Positions 32,600-44,746 of a stretch of DNA of 64,000 bases are shown here, in pieces; the first letter of the stretch is position 1; every line of letters starts with the position of its first letter. The DNA comes from Orientallactaga sibirica (taxonomy: Eukaryota; Chordata; Mammalia; Rodentia; Dipodidae): the NCBI GenBank assembly GCA_036365145.1, contig JAEOAD010000015.1, positions 7,619,501 through 7,683,500 of the forward strand, given 5' to 3'. Position numbers and translations under genes: made by a program. The notes beneath the pieces are model-generated. The model searched no databases, was not told the origin of the DNA, and saw only the letters and a list, made by a program, of their open reading frames with translations.

Positions 32600-32845
32600 A
32601 AAAGGAGGATGTGAGTGATCATCATCAAATGATAGGGAGCAGAATGTGGGAGGGGAGAAGTAAGGGATGAGAACAGATGTGTGTTTTAGGAACAGCCAAG
32701 GGAGGCTGTGGAAAAGTTGAAGATGACTTTGTCTGCCAGGGATGGGAGCTCTTGCAGTTTATAGCCCCAGATGATTCACTTTACAAAGGTCACTCTGGTG
32801 ACTGCAGGAGAATTGTGTTGGAATGAAAAGGTGGCTGCAATCCTC
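32600..32845 (+). mobile_element. Ancient repeat, same uncertain family as 3480-3740
   Basis: 'caaaggtcactctggtgact' and 'gaaaaggtggctgcaatcct' match an upstream part of the old repeat noted at 3480-3740. The left border is uncertain. Confidence 0.35.
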
Positions 32846-34400
32846 AGGCCTGACCAGTGGCTGAGACTGTGGGCTGGATGGAGGGATGATGTCAAGAGTT
32901 TCAGAACTTGACTTGAGCTTTGTCCTCAGTCTGAGGCTATTGTTCTCAGTTTTGGCAGGACTGTGACAACTTTCTAGAATGGGGAAAGGAGATCTAAGTG
33001 CCTGGGGATACACTCCAGATGTTGAATCTGTTGCTACTGCTTATGTACCCCACCCAATCTTTGTTCCCACATTGTCCTTCCTTGAGTCTGGCTTGAGCTT
33101 GAGTCGGGCAGATTCTGGAGGACAGCCAGCAGGAACAGCTGGGGTCAGGCCAGGGCATGACCTATCCCTTGTAGTCAATGTGGGTAGGAACCTTGGGACA
33201 TTTGGATCACCTTGCAGCAGAGGAGACTGGAGGCACATTGGAGTCCTTGAAAGCACCATTGGGATATTGATCTGGGGCTTCATTGTGGATCTGTGATCTG
33301 GTTCTCTGGGCTTACCACACCCTGGAAGGTGCCCTTGGACTTTTGGGGGGACAAAGAAGGCACAACTCCAGTACTCAGTGTTCTTTGTGAGAGTGCTAAG
33401 TTCCAGCCTGAGCCAGGACTGTGTCTGGGAGGGGGACAGAGCCGAGATTCTAGGTCCTACCCAGGGCCACATTGGAGGTCTTTAGAGAGGCCTGGGCTTG
33501 GACAGTGAGGGTCCAGCGCAAGGACAATGGCAAGGAGAGCACTAGTGGGGTGCCCAGGCTCATAAGGAGAGGAGGTAGGCAAGTGAGTAGACCAGAAGGA
33601 TCCCCACTAAGGCTGGAATCTTGAAACCACTTTTCCTAGCCCAGTGCCCCTCCCCAATTTCTCAGGGTCTTGAGAGGAGCTTAAGTGATAAATCGCAGAG
33701 GCCACAACATAGCAGGTGAGTTTGGGTACCAGCAATGTGAGACACTCTGCTGTGCCATGCTTGGCTTTCCCACCCTCTCTGGGTGGACTGAGGTGGGTGT
33801 GCACTTTGTACTTAATTATAGTGCACATAACTAGAGAGGATCTGCTTGGAAGAATATGTCATTTTGTTTGGGGATAACAGACACGCAGGCTGGAAAATAT
33901 CTATTAGCTCATCCCTCCTGCCTATGCCAGGGCTGCTGGGATCTGTGGCAGGGCTCTTGGGCTTTCTTTAGCTATTTCTCAAATAGAGGGCACTGGTCAG
34001 GACTGCCCAGGAGGTGGCGCTGTCACGTGTCTCCTTACTGGGATGTTCATCTTTTCACCCATGGGTCTGGTTCTGCAGACCCTACTTTCTTGTTTCCTAG
34101 GGAGCCTTGACTCCCCTGCTATGTCCATGGAATCCTTGCACTGTGTCAGGCTTGGCCACTCAGTTCTGCTGGTTGAGACAATGATATGCAGATGGTCTCT
34201 CTTACCAGTCCCAAGCAATATGAGACATACGTATGTATAATTCCAGTTCATACCTTCCTCTGGAAATCACTATGCAAAGGAGAAAAATACAGGCTAGGAA
34301 AGGGGCCACATCTCTTCAGTGTTTGCATGCATGTTGGCAAGGCATCATGGAAAAAATGGCTCCTGAGTTAGATCAGCCTTCATTAAGAGGATAACGGAGT
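32846..34400. other. Unique sequence
   Basis: About 1.55 kb. Long frames on opposite strands at 33041-33472 (minus) and 32979-33296 (plus) overlap and show no recognisable product. No repeats are recognised. Confidence 0.55.
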
Positions 34401-34402
34401 GA

Positions 34403-34576
34403 GGCTGAGAAGATGGCTCAGTAGTTAAAGGCACTTGCTTGCAAAGTCTTGCCTGCCATGGTTCAATTTTCAAGCCACCCAACTAAGTCAGATGTAAAAT
34501 GTGAAGTGTGTAGCGTTCATTTGTAGTGTGCTCCTGGTGCCATCCCGACACAATATAAATAAATAGAAAATTTTAA
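34403..34576 (+). mobile_element. B2/DIP-type or B4-type SINE, sense, old
   Basis: The tRNA-like head 'gagaagatggctcagtagtt' with A box, then 'gcacttgcttgcaaagtctt' and an 'aatataaataaatag' tail. The middle is diverged from the DIP-like copies, so the subfamily is uncertain. Confidence 0.65.
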
Positions 34577-35365
34577 AAGATGAGGAGAAGATTAGAAAAG
34601 GGGTCAAGGTTGACTTTATTGTCTTGAGCCACTGCTTCCTTCTCTCCCTCCTACTGCTGGACCTGTGTCTGGTTCTATCCTTCCCATCCATCTCCTTGTC
34701 CTGCTGGATGTGAGCCCTTCTAACTCTGACTTTTGCCAGCTTGTCCCTTCATCTCTCTTTTCTCCTCTCATCCTTGGGCAGGCAGGTCAGAGCTGAGACT
34801 AGGGTGGGAATCATGTGACCAGACAGTAAAGGCCACAGCTGCCAGCAGCCATTGGCTCCTGCATCCTGAAAATGAGGGATGGCAGCTAACCTCTAGAATC
34901 CCTTCAGGCCCAATGTTCTAGGGATTTTTAAAAGTAGTGGGTTCCTCCTGTTCAATAAGTCCAGAGCTTGCTTCCCCATAGCTATTTGTTCCTCACGGTG
35001 TCTTGAATTACTGTGACTCCCCTAGCAACCCCCAAATCTGTATACTCAGTTCAGATTTTTTTCCTAAACCATCAGTCCCACTGTTTCTGGCATATGTCTT
35101 TGGTTGTGTTTTAAACTCAGAATAATGAAAGAATTACTTCACACTGTTTTGATTCACTCTGCTTTAGAATACATGCATGTAATATTTTCATTCACATGGG
35201 TCACATCATGTTATTCTCCTACTTAAAACCACCCTACCAGCATGCAATCTTCAGAAACTAGGTGTAGTATGGCATGCACCTTTATTGATCTGATACCAGA
35301 TTAATGTATCATGATTTTTCCACCTCCCCAGACATCACATACCAGCCAACTGGACACACCCTAAC
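34577..35365. other. Unique sequence
   Basis: No gene or repeat is recognised. Confidence 0.5.
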
Positions 35366-35369
35366 AGTT

Positions 35370-35662
35370 CATACCTCAGTATCTTTGCATGTGTTCTTTC
35401 CCCAAGTCATTCTTTCCCCATTCTTTCCTAACTAATTCATATTAATCTATCAAAGCCCAGCTTATCACCTCCACAAAGAAATCTTCCTGGACATCACTTA
35501 TCCCAGTCAGTTGATTGTTCCCTCTTTCTCTTGCCATCCTTGACCTGGTAAGTATAGGTTCTGTAGCACTTACCAATTATTACCAGGGCACAGATGTGTG
35601 AACACCCCATCTCCTACATGGCTTTTGGACACTGATACCATCTATTAAATGATAAAGTTTCT
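35370..35662 (+). mobile_element. L2 LINE 3' end, sense
   Basis: 'ttgcatgtgttctttcccca', 'cttatcacctccacaaagaa' and 'cttcctggacatcacttatc' follow the well-known L2 3' region (ORF end and UTR). It is old and decayed. Confidence 0.7.
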
Positions 35663-36836
35663 CTTTACTTAAACCAAATGGAAATAAGTCTCAGTGATCA
35701 ACTTGGGCTTATATCCTGTTGACCTCTTAATCCTGCCCCAAATCATGTGTCTATTTCCAGAAGGCTCTGCAGAGGAAAGTAGCAGTAGCAGTCTATGTGC
35801 CATTGGCTTATGCACAATGGTGTGCCAGGGGTTTGTCATTTTCTCTTCTGCAAGGCTAGAGTGAGCCCTTGAGCTGACCCAGAAGTTTTGAGCGTTTATC
35901 ACCCAGTATTGATGATCATGCATTCTGCCTCCTCTCTTTATGCCTGGAGATGAAGGAAGAAATACAAGCTCATGCTACAAAGAGTATTTCCCAGGTTTAT
36001 CAGCTCTCCCCCTCTCGGCTCGAGCTCAGGATGATTCCTTAGTTCTCAGCTTTTATTCCTCTGATCAAAGTGCCAGAGGCAGTGAGAGTCAGGCAGCACC
36101 TGCCTTTCTGGCTGAACCCAGAGCCCTATTCTTCTGGACTGCTGTGAGAACCTGCAACCTAATGGGCTCTGCTCAGGCAAGAAGGGAAGGTGCTCCAAGG
36201 GCTGACGGGTCCCTGCTGCCTTTGAATATCAGGGCACTTGCCTTCCCATGACTGGGTGAAGATTAAGCTCCTACGTACCTTTGTGCTTGTTCACTCAATC
36301 ATTCTTTTCTCTCAGATGAATTAAATGCAGAAAATCCATGAGAAGGATATCTGTTTCAAAAGATCAAGTAACCTTTCTTTGTTTTCTTTTGTTTTTACCA
36401 TTTCCCCCCAAACTGCAAGTGGAAAGTATGGAAACAGACTTGGCATTAAAGACGAGAGAAAGAAAAGTTGTAGTGAAGTAATTTCAAGTTGAGAAGTAGA
36501 GCAGCTGAAACCCAGAACAAAAATGTACACTCAGCAATATGGTTCTTTCCTACAAATTAATTAACCCAAAGTGCTTGTTTAATTAGCGTGAGGGGTAGGG
36601 AATTGAGAAGCCAACAATATCTCTCATCCAGTTTGAAATTATGTTCACAAAAGAATTTCTTCTTTCCTTCCTGAGAGGACGAGAGGGTTGCTCTCATCAA
36701 TCTGGAATCAGCAGGGGCCTCAAGATTGGAATATATATTCATATATATGTAGCTGGACACCTAGAAAAAAAGTAGTCTTGGATAGTCTCCACTTTCTCTC
36801 TCTCTCTGTCTCTCTCTTGAAACATAACTACATATA
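35663..36836. other. Unique sequence with a homeodomain-motif patch
   Basis: No exon is recognised. 'caaattaattaacccaaagt' and 'gtttaattagcgtg' at about 36553-36592 pack three TTAATT/TAATTA cores into 40 bases. Confidence 0.5.
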
Positions 36837-36837
36837 G

Positions 36838-37262
36838 AGGCTGAGGTCTATATCAGATGACTTTCTTAATTGGTTTCCACCTTATTTATTTATTTATTTA
36901 TTTTTGGTTTTGTGAGGTAGGGTCTCACTCTGGTCCAGGCTGACCTGGAATTAACTATGTATTCTCAGGGTGACCTTGAACTCTCGGCGATCCTCCTACC
37001 TCTGCCTCCCGAGTGCTGGGATTAAAGGCGTGCACCACCACGCCCGGCACCACCTTATTTTTGAGAGTGTCTCTCAAAGAACCAGTTCAGCTACACTAGT
37101 TACTACCCAGCAAGTCCTGGGGATCCTCCTGTCTCTGTCTCCCTGGTGCTGGAATTACAGGTATGTGTTGCCATGTCCAGCTTTTAGATTGGTGCTAGGG
37201 ATCTGAACTCTGAACCCAGGTCCTCATGCTTGCATGGCAAGCACCTAAACACTGAACCACCT
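36838..37262 (-). mobile_element. B4 SINE, antisense, split by a B1
   Basis: 'aggctgaggtctatatcaga' on the left, and 'cagcaagtcctggggatcct', 'ggtcctcatgcttgcatggc' and 'ctaaacactgaaccacctc' on the right, are one B4 with a B1 at 36888-37049 inside. Confidence 0.85.
36888..37049 (-). mobile_element. B1 SINE, antisense, with 11-bp TSD
   Basis: It is flanked by ccaccttattt at 36877-36887 and 37050-37060. Its body, 'gaggtagggtctcactctgg' to 'aaggcgtgcaccaccacgcc', is one of the best-preserved B1 copies here and retains CpGs ('cgcccgg'), which points to a fairly recent insertion. Confidence 0.93.
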
Positions 37263-38481
37263 CAAAATACTATTTAAAAATGCTACTTATGAAACATCCA
37301 GTTATCAAAATATAAACAAAACAGGTATGTATCAGTTACAGTCATATATGTACTTCATTTTAACTGATTAAAATGTAATATCTGCTTATAGGTCTAATAA
37401 TGGTCTTAGGATTGAAATAATTGCTACTTTGAGATGTCTGTAACAATCATGACATTAACAACAGCTGATTCCTGTGATAGACAAGTCACAGTGATCTCTA
37501 ATTATAGTAGCTTCCCCCACCACCCTGAGTTCATTGGCTCTCTGAATTCTGTCTATGGTGAACTTCTGCTGAAGGATATATATATATATATTTGTGAACA
37601 TAACCAAGCCATTGTCACTTCTACTGAATCCCAAGATTTCCCTTAAATTTGGGAGAGTCTTTGTTACTCTGGAAATTGAAAAATTACATCAGAAATACTG
37701 AGGGCTGTGTTGTTAAAACATTGGAGGAGGAAGGAGGGGGCAGGTATAAACTGAGAAGCACCAGTATACTCTGTGCAAGGTAAGACGTGCTGGGGAGGTT
37801 GCAATGTTCTAGTAAATGATTCTCCACCAGTGGGGACATGCATGCAATACTAATTAAACTCAGTGGGATGCACACATGCGTGTGCACAAAATTTGAAAAA
37901 CAGCTGAAATAAAAGAAGTTCTTAGTTGTTGGGCTGTTCTGGGAGGAAGAGAGGGTGAGGACTAACTATGGGTTGGTGAAGAGTATATGGTTACCTGTGA
38001 GTGGAGAGGCTGGCTGCTTAAGAGATAAATTGGCTAAGTAAATGGCAAAAGGGAGATGAATGAGCTGCAGACAGATTTCAGGGAGTGGGAGCAGAGGGTA
38101 GGGCATACTTACAGTTTTAAAGGAGGTGAGTGAAAACTGAGATAACCCAAACAGAAGACTACCAGCTTTGAACCTGAGCCCATGATCCCTAGCTGGGCCT
38201 CTCTGTAGCTCTCTTGGACCACAGCAGAGGTACCATTTTGGTGTCGTAAGTGAATGGATCAAACATACATCTGGGGAGATGGCTTGAATTGCTGCTTTCC
38301 TTGTTCATTCCAGAGGCAGGTGCAAGTGTTATCATTGTGCTGAGAGCATTTTCTTCTCATTCTCCCACCTAGACCCGTCCAGTCTACTGAGAGATAGATG
38401 CAGGCATTGGGGACAATGATCTGTAAAAGAGTACCTCATTTGCCACCCATTTAGTACCTTTGATAACTAACAATCTCTGGG
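37263..38481. other. Unique sequence
   Basis: It contains a short (TA)n run near 37577. No gene or interspersed repeat is recognised. Confidence 0.5.
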
Positions 38482-38490
38482 CAGGGAAAC

Positions 38491-38745
38491 TTTTTATTTT
38501 TTTATTTTTTGGAGAGAGACACAGAGAGACAGAGAGAGAGGGAGAGAAAGACAGAGAATAGGCGCTCCAGCAGCCTCTCAGCTGCTGTGAAAGAACTCCA
38601 GATGTGTGTGCCCTCTTGTGGGCAAGTTCGGCAGTGCGCACTTGTGTCACTTTGCATCTGGCTAAACGTGGGACCTGGAGATTGAAACCAGCATTCATTA
38701 GGCTTAGCAAGCAGGCACCTTAACCGCTAAGCCATCTCTCCAGCC
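38491..38745 (-). mobile_element. DIP-like SINE, long subfamily, with 9-bp TSD
   Basis: It is flanked by cagggaaac at 38482-38490 and 38746-38754. The head (minus strand gggctggagagatggcttag) matches the other DIP-like copies. The middle carries an extra block of about 40 bases ('ttgtgggcaagttcggcagt' on plus), and a different 3' part ('cagcagcctctcagctgctg') is shared only with 46039-46300. Confidence 0.9.
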
Positions 38746-38754
38746 CAGGGAAAC

Positions 38755-39890
38755 ATTTTTTGTCTTCCTTACTTGCTATTCAGGGGATCAGGGTGGGTGA
38801 TTGAATGTCTCTGCTTGAGAAAGAGAAGTTGCTTCAGGTAAGATTTAATTTCACTAAGGAAAAATTCTCCAAATGACATTTCCCCTTAGGTTAATGATTT
38901 TTGTCCTTGAAAATAAGACAGGTGAATAGTTTCCTAAATTTTGGGTTCGCAAGCAAAGATTCAGAGCTGTGTCAATGCTAGGATAAAGCCTGCAGGCAGA
39001 AGCTGAGACCTTCTGCTCCTCTCTATTAGTATGAAGTTCAGACCCTTCTAGGACCTCAGGCCAAGCGCCAGTGACCAGGTTCCTGTCACAAACTTGAAGG
39101 TGAGAAGACTCCATGCAGTCCCAGGTCACCCAGGGCTCACATGTCCTATTCTTCCTCGTATGTGTTATGAACATGTTTCTGCAAGACTGACCTTGTGTGT
39201 TTCTTGACCACAGCCAAAGTTTCAGAAGAGTTTGGTTTTCTTTCTGGGCCACATTGTCCCTTTCTTCAGGAACAATATATTCTGTTCATGCTTCTGTGCA
39301 AGCCATTATTGGAAAATGGAGAAGGTGGATACCAAGTGAATTAGATACAGATCCTGTCATCAAGGTACCTAGTGTAGTGTGGGAGGAGGGCCAAGTGTCT
39401 GAGTTGCTATAGAGAAGGAGTCTTAGAAACTGCCACATGAGAGGTGCCATGAATAGGCTAACAAAGTCATCTTGAGAATTTGTGACTCAATTTGTTATAC
39501 TCAGGTATGAAAATGCCCATGTATGAAGAGAATACTGCAGTGCATCATAGGCTTTCATAAGTGCCAATGACAGAGATTCTAGATATAATTGACACATGTG
39601 ACTTTATCTTTAGAACCCCACTGATGTCAAAACCCTTTATCAAATCACATTGACATATAATTGTGTTCTTTTAGCACTTTCTTACAAAATGATGGAATGG
39701 CATAAATTATTATTCCTACTCTAGAGCAAAATGATTACAAGTTCAGAGATGTGGGGATCTGTGTCATGTCTGAGGACCACTGAGTGACACTTGGGCAGGA
39801 GAAGTAGGGAAAGATGCAGTAGGTAAGAGCCTTGGAATCTTGATAGAAAGGTCTGGATTCCAGGAACTTACTCTTCAAGCTCTTGTCAGC
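38755..39890. other. Unique sequence, possible decayed MIR at 39640-39800
   Basis: 'gaccactgagtgacacttgg' in a MIR-like context is too weak to call. No exon is recognised. The minus-strand frame 38854-39252 (132 codons) has no recognisable domain. Confidence 0.45.
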
Positions 39891-39894
39891 CCTT

Positions 39895-40085
39895 GTTGTG
39901 CTTGTGCCAACCATTGTCCTAGTGGCTTTATAGATATTAACCATTTAGTCCTTACAACTACTATAATCCAAAGTTTTTTAAACAACTGAGAAATAAGAAA
40001 GCCAAACCCCGAGAAGTTACAGCACTTGGCCAAAGTTATACAACTATAGTGGCAAAAGCAAGATTCAATCTTCTGTCTAACTATT
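39895..40085 (-). mobile_element. MIR SINE, antisense
   Basis: 'ttgtgccaaccattgtccta', 'taaccatttagtccttacaa' and 'acagcacttggccaaagtta' follow antisense MIR over most of its length. Confidence 0.75.
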
Positions 40086-40186
40086 TCCTCTAAATTGAAA
40101 TATTCCTTCCGGAAGATTTTATAAAGCTTTATAAATAAATGAAACATTTAAGGCTCAGGTGCTCCTCAAAGTTACAAGCTTCACTA

Positions 40187-40512
40187 GTCCCTTCTTTAAG
40201 GTTATAAAAGCAGTCACAGTTGCTGGGGAACAAAGGCTCTCTGACAGGTGGAGCTGCCTACAAGGTGTGTAGAGAGGTCCAGGTTCACAGCTTCCATGAG
40301 TTCTCACCTAAGCTGGCCTGGGGTTTGCAGTTATGCAGCTGCCTTTAGGTTACCCAGGCTCTTTCTTATAAGTAACCCCAATAAGCCACCTGCTTCACTA
40401 AGCCACACGTGAATGGAGTGGTTTCTTTGATCTGTTATGGGTGTCCATCTGGAGTAAATGGACATGTGGTCATGTCTCCCCAGGGACAGTCACATGACAA
40501 AAACCCAGGCAG
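40187..40512 (+). mobile_element. Unnamed interspersed repeat, copy 2 (LTR-like)
   Basis: It pairs with 9317-9655: 'ttaaggttataaaagcagtc' (TATA-like), 'gttgctggggaa', 'ataagtaaccccaataagcc', 'ttcactaagc' and 'catgtctccccaggga' appear in the same order and spacing. Confidence 0.5.
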
Positions 40513-40544
40513 TCTGGCTGTAGAATAGCGAAAATAAAATGTGA

Positions 40545-40760
40545 GGCACAACCAGTAAGCCTTGGATGGAATCTTACATTTTCTAGTAGCCACATTAAAA
40601 ATATTTAAAAGTAAGTGGGGACATTAATTTTCATGATGTCTTTTGCTTACCCTAACACATGCAAAATATTATCATTTTGGCATTTACTCAATACTAGAAT
40701 ATAGTAATGTGATATTTTATATCCTCCCACCTTAACTCTTTAAAATTTCCTGTGCAGTTT
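40545..40760. mobile_element. Possible old DNA-transposon fragment
   Basis: 'acattttctagtagccacat' and 'caaaatattatcattttggc' resemble a widespread mammalian non-autonomous DNA transposon, but I cannot name the family. A shorter scrap near 13965-14035 starts with the same phrase. Confidence 0.35.
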
Positions 40761-40764
40761 GTAG

Positions 40765-42555
40765 CATATAGCAGTTGACAAGAATCTCATTACTAGTGCT
40801 TAGCAGCCACTTGTAGTAAGCAGCGCTGTCCTCAGACTTATTCTTCCCCAGTGGTCTGTGAATGTGAAGGTGGGTCTATAGGGGCAGTTTCTTGGTAGCA
40901 AGGCCATGTGTGTGGTACACAGAGGAAGAAATTCAGTGGGAGACCAACCAGAGTCACCAGTCCTCTTTGCAAACAGTGGCAACTGGAAGGTTAGCACCTG
41001 CCTTGAGAAGCTGGAGAAGGTTCTTCCTGGGGCCTATGGGTATTCTGATGGCTGGTAATGTGTCTTCCTGAAGGGTCTCCACACCTGTGTGCAGCAAATG
41101 CTCGGTGCACAGGGAAGAGCCAGGCTCACGAATAGCCACCACCAGGAAGCAGCCACACCCATAAGAGCAACACCATGTCCGGAAGAGAAAAAGAAAAATA
41201 TGGAATTGTCTTCAACCTCTTCCAGCAGCCTTGGCATCATTCCTCCTCCTGGAATAGTTGATTATTCTATTTTAATTTGTTATTAATGCACCATTTTATC
41301 CCTCAAATGGACCAGGTGCAATTTACAAAGGTAGTTGGATTCTAGCAAAGTGACATAATAAAACTCCACAAAGGAGGCATAGGGAAAGTCTTCACAAGAG
41401 TGAGGTCAGGTGCGGGCTCAGTTTTTTCTTTTTAAAATGCATCCCTTGAGATCTTACATGCTTGTTAGAGATGGGCTGGATTTCTCTCAAGCTGAGCTTC
41501 CTAGCAGGAGAGACAAAGGGAAGCATAGTAAGTTACACAGATCACAGTACAACCAAAGACAAAGCAGGGACAGAGGAACAAATCAGTGTTTCAGATGCAC
41601 CTGCCTTGGTCTTGAAGCTCATTGGTGTAAAATCCTTCCCACCTGCTAACCTTCCAGGAATTCCCCCTTTGCTCTGTATAGACTGAGAGTCTACCTCTGT
41701 GTTTGATAGCTTTTTATGGCTGTTTTGTAGTCAATGCTCTCCAGCTCTTGGATGCTCAAATGAGCTGACTTAATCCTGACAATTGAGAAGATGTAGAGGA
41801 ATGCATTTCCATTGTAGGGGATGCTATGAGTATTCTAAAGGCTGCCCACCCTAGTAATCAATCAAGTCGAATTATGGACTTGAGCCTAAAACTGGGCAGA
41901 GGAAACTGGGAAGGCAATATGTTCTTTTTGTGACACTTTCCCTCAATTGCTGGCTGAAAGGAGGCTCTGAGGACCCAGAGGAGGGTTGAAACCCAGGAGG
42001 AAAGTTTCACGGTCTGGTGGAGGATACCCAGCCAGAAAACCTACACTGGGCTCTGATATACAGGAGAAACAAACTTCCATTTTGTTGTACCACTAAAACA
42101 TGGTATTTATTGGCTAGAGAAGCTAGCATTATTTTAACTAACACAGTTCCCCATTGGGAAATACTCCTGAACATAATTCTGAAGCAAGAGGAACTAAAAG
42201 GGTTGAGCAGCACCAATTTCAAGGTTGCATTCTCTGACAACTACTAAGAGCACACGTATTCTCTGTTTTAGGGAGGTGGGTGGCTGTGAAGTCTAACAAT
42301 TTAATAGTATCCCAAGACGGGAACAAGATTAACATATGCTTATCATAGTTGTGTCTTCTTATAAGGAAGCCTGCCTGTGAAGGGGGCCAAGATCATTGTC
42401 CAAAAGGCAGGTGGGATGGGCCTTTACACATGGAAACAATCAAAATCAGCAAAACCACATTTTTTCCTACCATTAAATCTTCTATCATAAGTTTTGCCTG
42501 AAAATAAAACCCAAAATTTGAAATAGTTGTAACCGTATGACTACCCTGGCTTTTT
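40765..42555. other. Unique sequence
   Basis: About 1.8 kb. Frames occur on both strands (41034-41286, 41410-41686, 42007-42247) without domains. No repeats are recognised. Confidence 0.5.
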
Positions 42556-42559
42556 AAAA

Positions 42560-43345
42560 TCAGAATAAAATGTGGCTGAGGTATGACTGACACATAGATG
42601 CTTTATCTATGTGATATATAGGATTCAGTAGGCTTGGGGAATACATATACAACCACTTAACTATCACCAACATCAAGACTATACATATGTCAATCACCAC
42701 TCAAAGTTTCACTGTCTCCTTTGTTATTATTTTCACCATTTTTTTTTTTTTGAGGAATACCTGGAACACCTCCATTGCTGTTCTAGTCACAACAGCAAGG
42801 AAATGGAATAAGCCTGGGCTAGGGTCTCTTGCCAATATAAACATACTCCAGATACATGCACCAATTTGTGCATCTGGCTTACATGGGTACTGGGGAATTC
42901 AGCCTGGGTGGTCAGGCTTTGCAATAAAACCCCTTTAACCACTGAGCCACCTCTCCAGCATCACTGTTTTCAATCATCACTTTTGGTCATCACCTTCCTA
43001 TTTCTTCTCCTCCAAGTCCCTGCCAACCACCATTCTCCCCTCTGCTTCTATGATGTGACTATTTTAGTTTCTACATATAAGTGAGATTATTCAATATTTG
43101 CCTTTCTGTGTCTGGCTTATTTCACTTAGTGTAATGTCCTCAGTCCCTTCCATGCCTTTGCAAATGCTTTCCTTCTACTTGAATGCTAAATAGTAATGCA
43201 TTGTATAGGTATTTCACATTTTATTTATCTGTTCACCCACTGATGGACATTTACATTGTTTCTGAATCTTGGCTATTGTAAATAATTTTTCAGTGGACAT
43301 TCATGTGTAGTTATATCTTTGGGGTTCTGATTAGATTCCTTTGGA
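42560..43345 (-). mobile_element. Ancient L1 3' segment (part of a 5'-inverted L1)
   Basis: Antisense 3' UTR ('ctgaggtatgactgacacat') is followed, after the SINE at 42741-42960, by antisense ORF2 end ('tgtctggcttatttcactta', 'ttcacccactgatggacatt'). It stops near 43345 at the L1 position that, in the consensus, directly follows the last bases of the sense segment 43346-44905. Confidence 0.8.
42741..42960 (-). mobile_element. DIP-like SINE, antisense, diverged
   Basis: 'accaatttgtgcatctggct' and 'aaccactgagccacctctcc' are DIP-like in antisense, with a T-rich tail side at 42738-42751. It splits the L1 3' segment. Confidence 0.75.
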
Positions 43346-44041
43346 TAAGTACAAAGTAGGAACAAACTGGAAGCCCCATATGTTACTTTGATTATTTTCC
43401 CAGTCACCAAAACAATATGATAACAGCATAAATGTGAGCTTCACAGATCACTGGAAAGTATTAGACAGCCCAGAAAGCCACATAAAAGGCCAAGTAATCA
43501 ACAAGATGACAAAACTACAAAATAGAGAAGGAATAGGCTCTTAAGTAAATGATGCTGAGAAAAATGGATATCCACCTGAAAACTCTTGAAATTAGCTCCT
43601 CATATGACAGCATACACAAAAATCAACTAAATGAATTTAAAATTTTAAGAATGGATACTGTAAACCTTTTAGAAGATATCAGTTAAAAAAAAAAAGCTCT
43701 GTGACATTGTCTTTGGCAGTGAAGTTTTTGGCATGGCATGGAAGGCACAGGCAACGAGACACACAAAAACAGTGAAATTGCATCAAATCAAAAATCTCCT
43801 GCTTAGCATTGGCAAAGTTAAAAGAGAATGTATAGAATGGAAGGCAATTTTGCAAAACAAGTATTTGATTAGGGGATACTAGCCAAAATATAATCTGATT
43901 AAAAGGTAGACAAAGGACCTGCATAGGCATTTCTTTAAAGACACACAAATGGTATTATCCACAGAGAAATGCAAATCAATACCATGGCCAGACAATGCCC
44001 CAGACCTGTTAGAATGGCTGCTATTACAAAGAGAAAAAAAA

Positions 44042-44340
44042 TGGGACGGGAGATGGCTCAGTATATAAAGCGCTTGCCACACAAGCCTGGGTACCTGACT
44101 TTGACTTTCCAGACCACACATAAAACCTGGAAGCTGTGGCAGACTTCTGTAATCCCAACATGCTCAGTACAAGATGGTTGGCAGAGACAGGAGAATTTCC
44201 CAGAAGCTCTTGGACCAGCTAGCTGGTGAATGCATGGAGCTGTGAACAACAAGGATAATGAGAGACCCTGCTCAAAACAAGGAGGAGGGTGAGAATTGAC
44301 AACTGCTCTGATTTCCACAATTGCACCATGGCATGTACCT

Positions 44341-44383
<43 letters not shown>

Positions 44384-44385
44384 AT
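44042..44385 (+). mobile_element. B4 SINE, sense, first of two in tandem
   Basis: 'gggagatggctcagtatata', 'ctgtaatcccaacatgctca' and 'gagagaccctgctcaaaaca' match B4. It ends in the (CA)n run at 44343-44381. Confidence 0.82.
44343..44381. repeat. (CA)n microsatellite
   Basis: About 19 uninterrupted AC units between two B4 elements. Confidence 0.97.
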
Positions 44386-44388
44386 CAG

Positions 44389-44746
44389 GCTGGGGAAATG
44401 GCTCAGTCAATAAAGTGCTTGCTTGCAAGCATGACGATCTGAGTACAGATCCCCAGCACCCATGTAAAAGCCAGGTGGGATGGTGCATGCATGTAATCCC
44501 AGCACTAGGGAGGCAGAGACCAGAGGAACCCTAGGACTTGCTGGCTAGCTACTCGGGCTGAATTGGTAAGCTCTGAGTTCACTGAGAGATTCTTTGTTAA
44601 ATAATATTGTGGAGAGCAATTGAGGAAGATGCCCAATATTGACCTCTGGTCTCCACACACATGTGCACACACATAAGAACATGCACATACACATGTACAG
44701 ACAGCACACAGATACAAAAATAAATGAATGAATGAATTAATAAAAA
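44389..44746 (+). mobile_element. B4 SINE, sense, near full length
   Basis: 'ggctggggaaatggctcagt', 'gatctgagtacagatcccca', 'atgtaatcccagcactaggg', 'gtggagagcaattgaggaag' and a CA-rich, (AATG)n tail form a textbook B4, directly behind the previous one. Confidence 0.92.
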
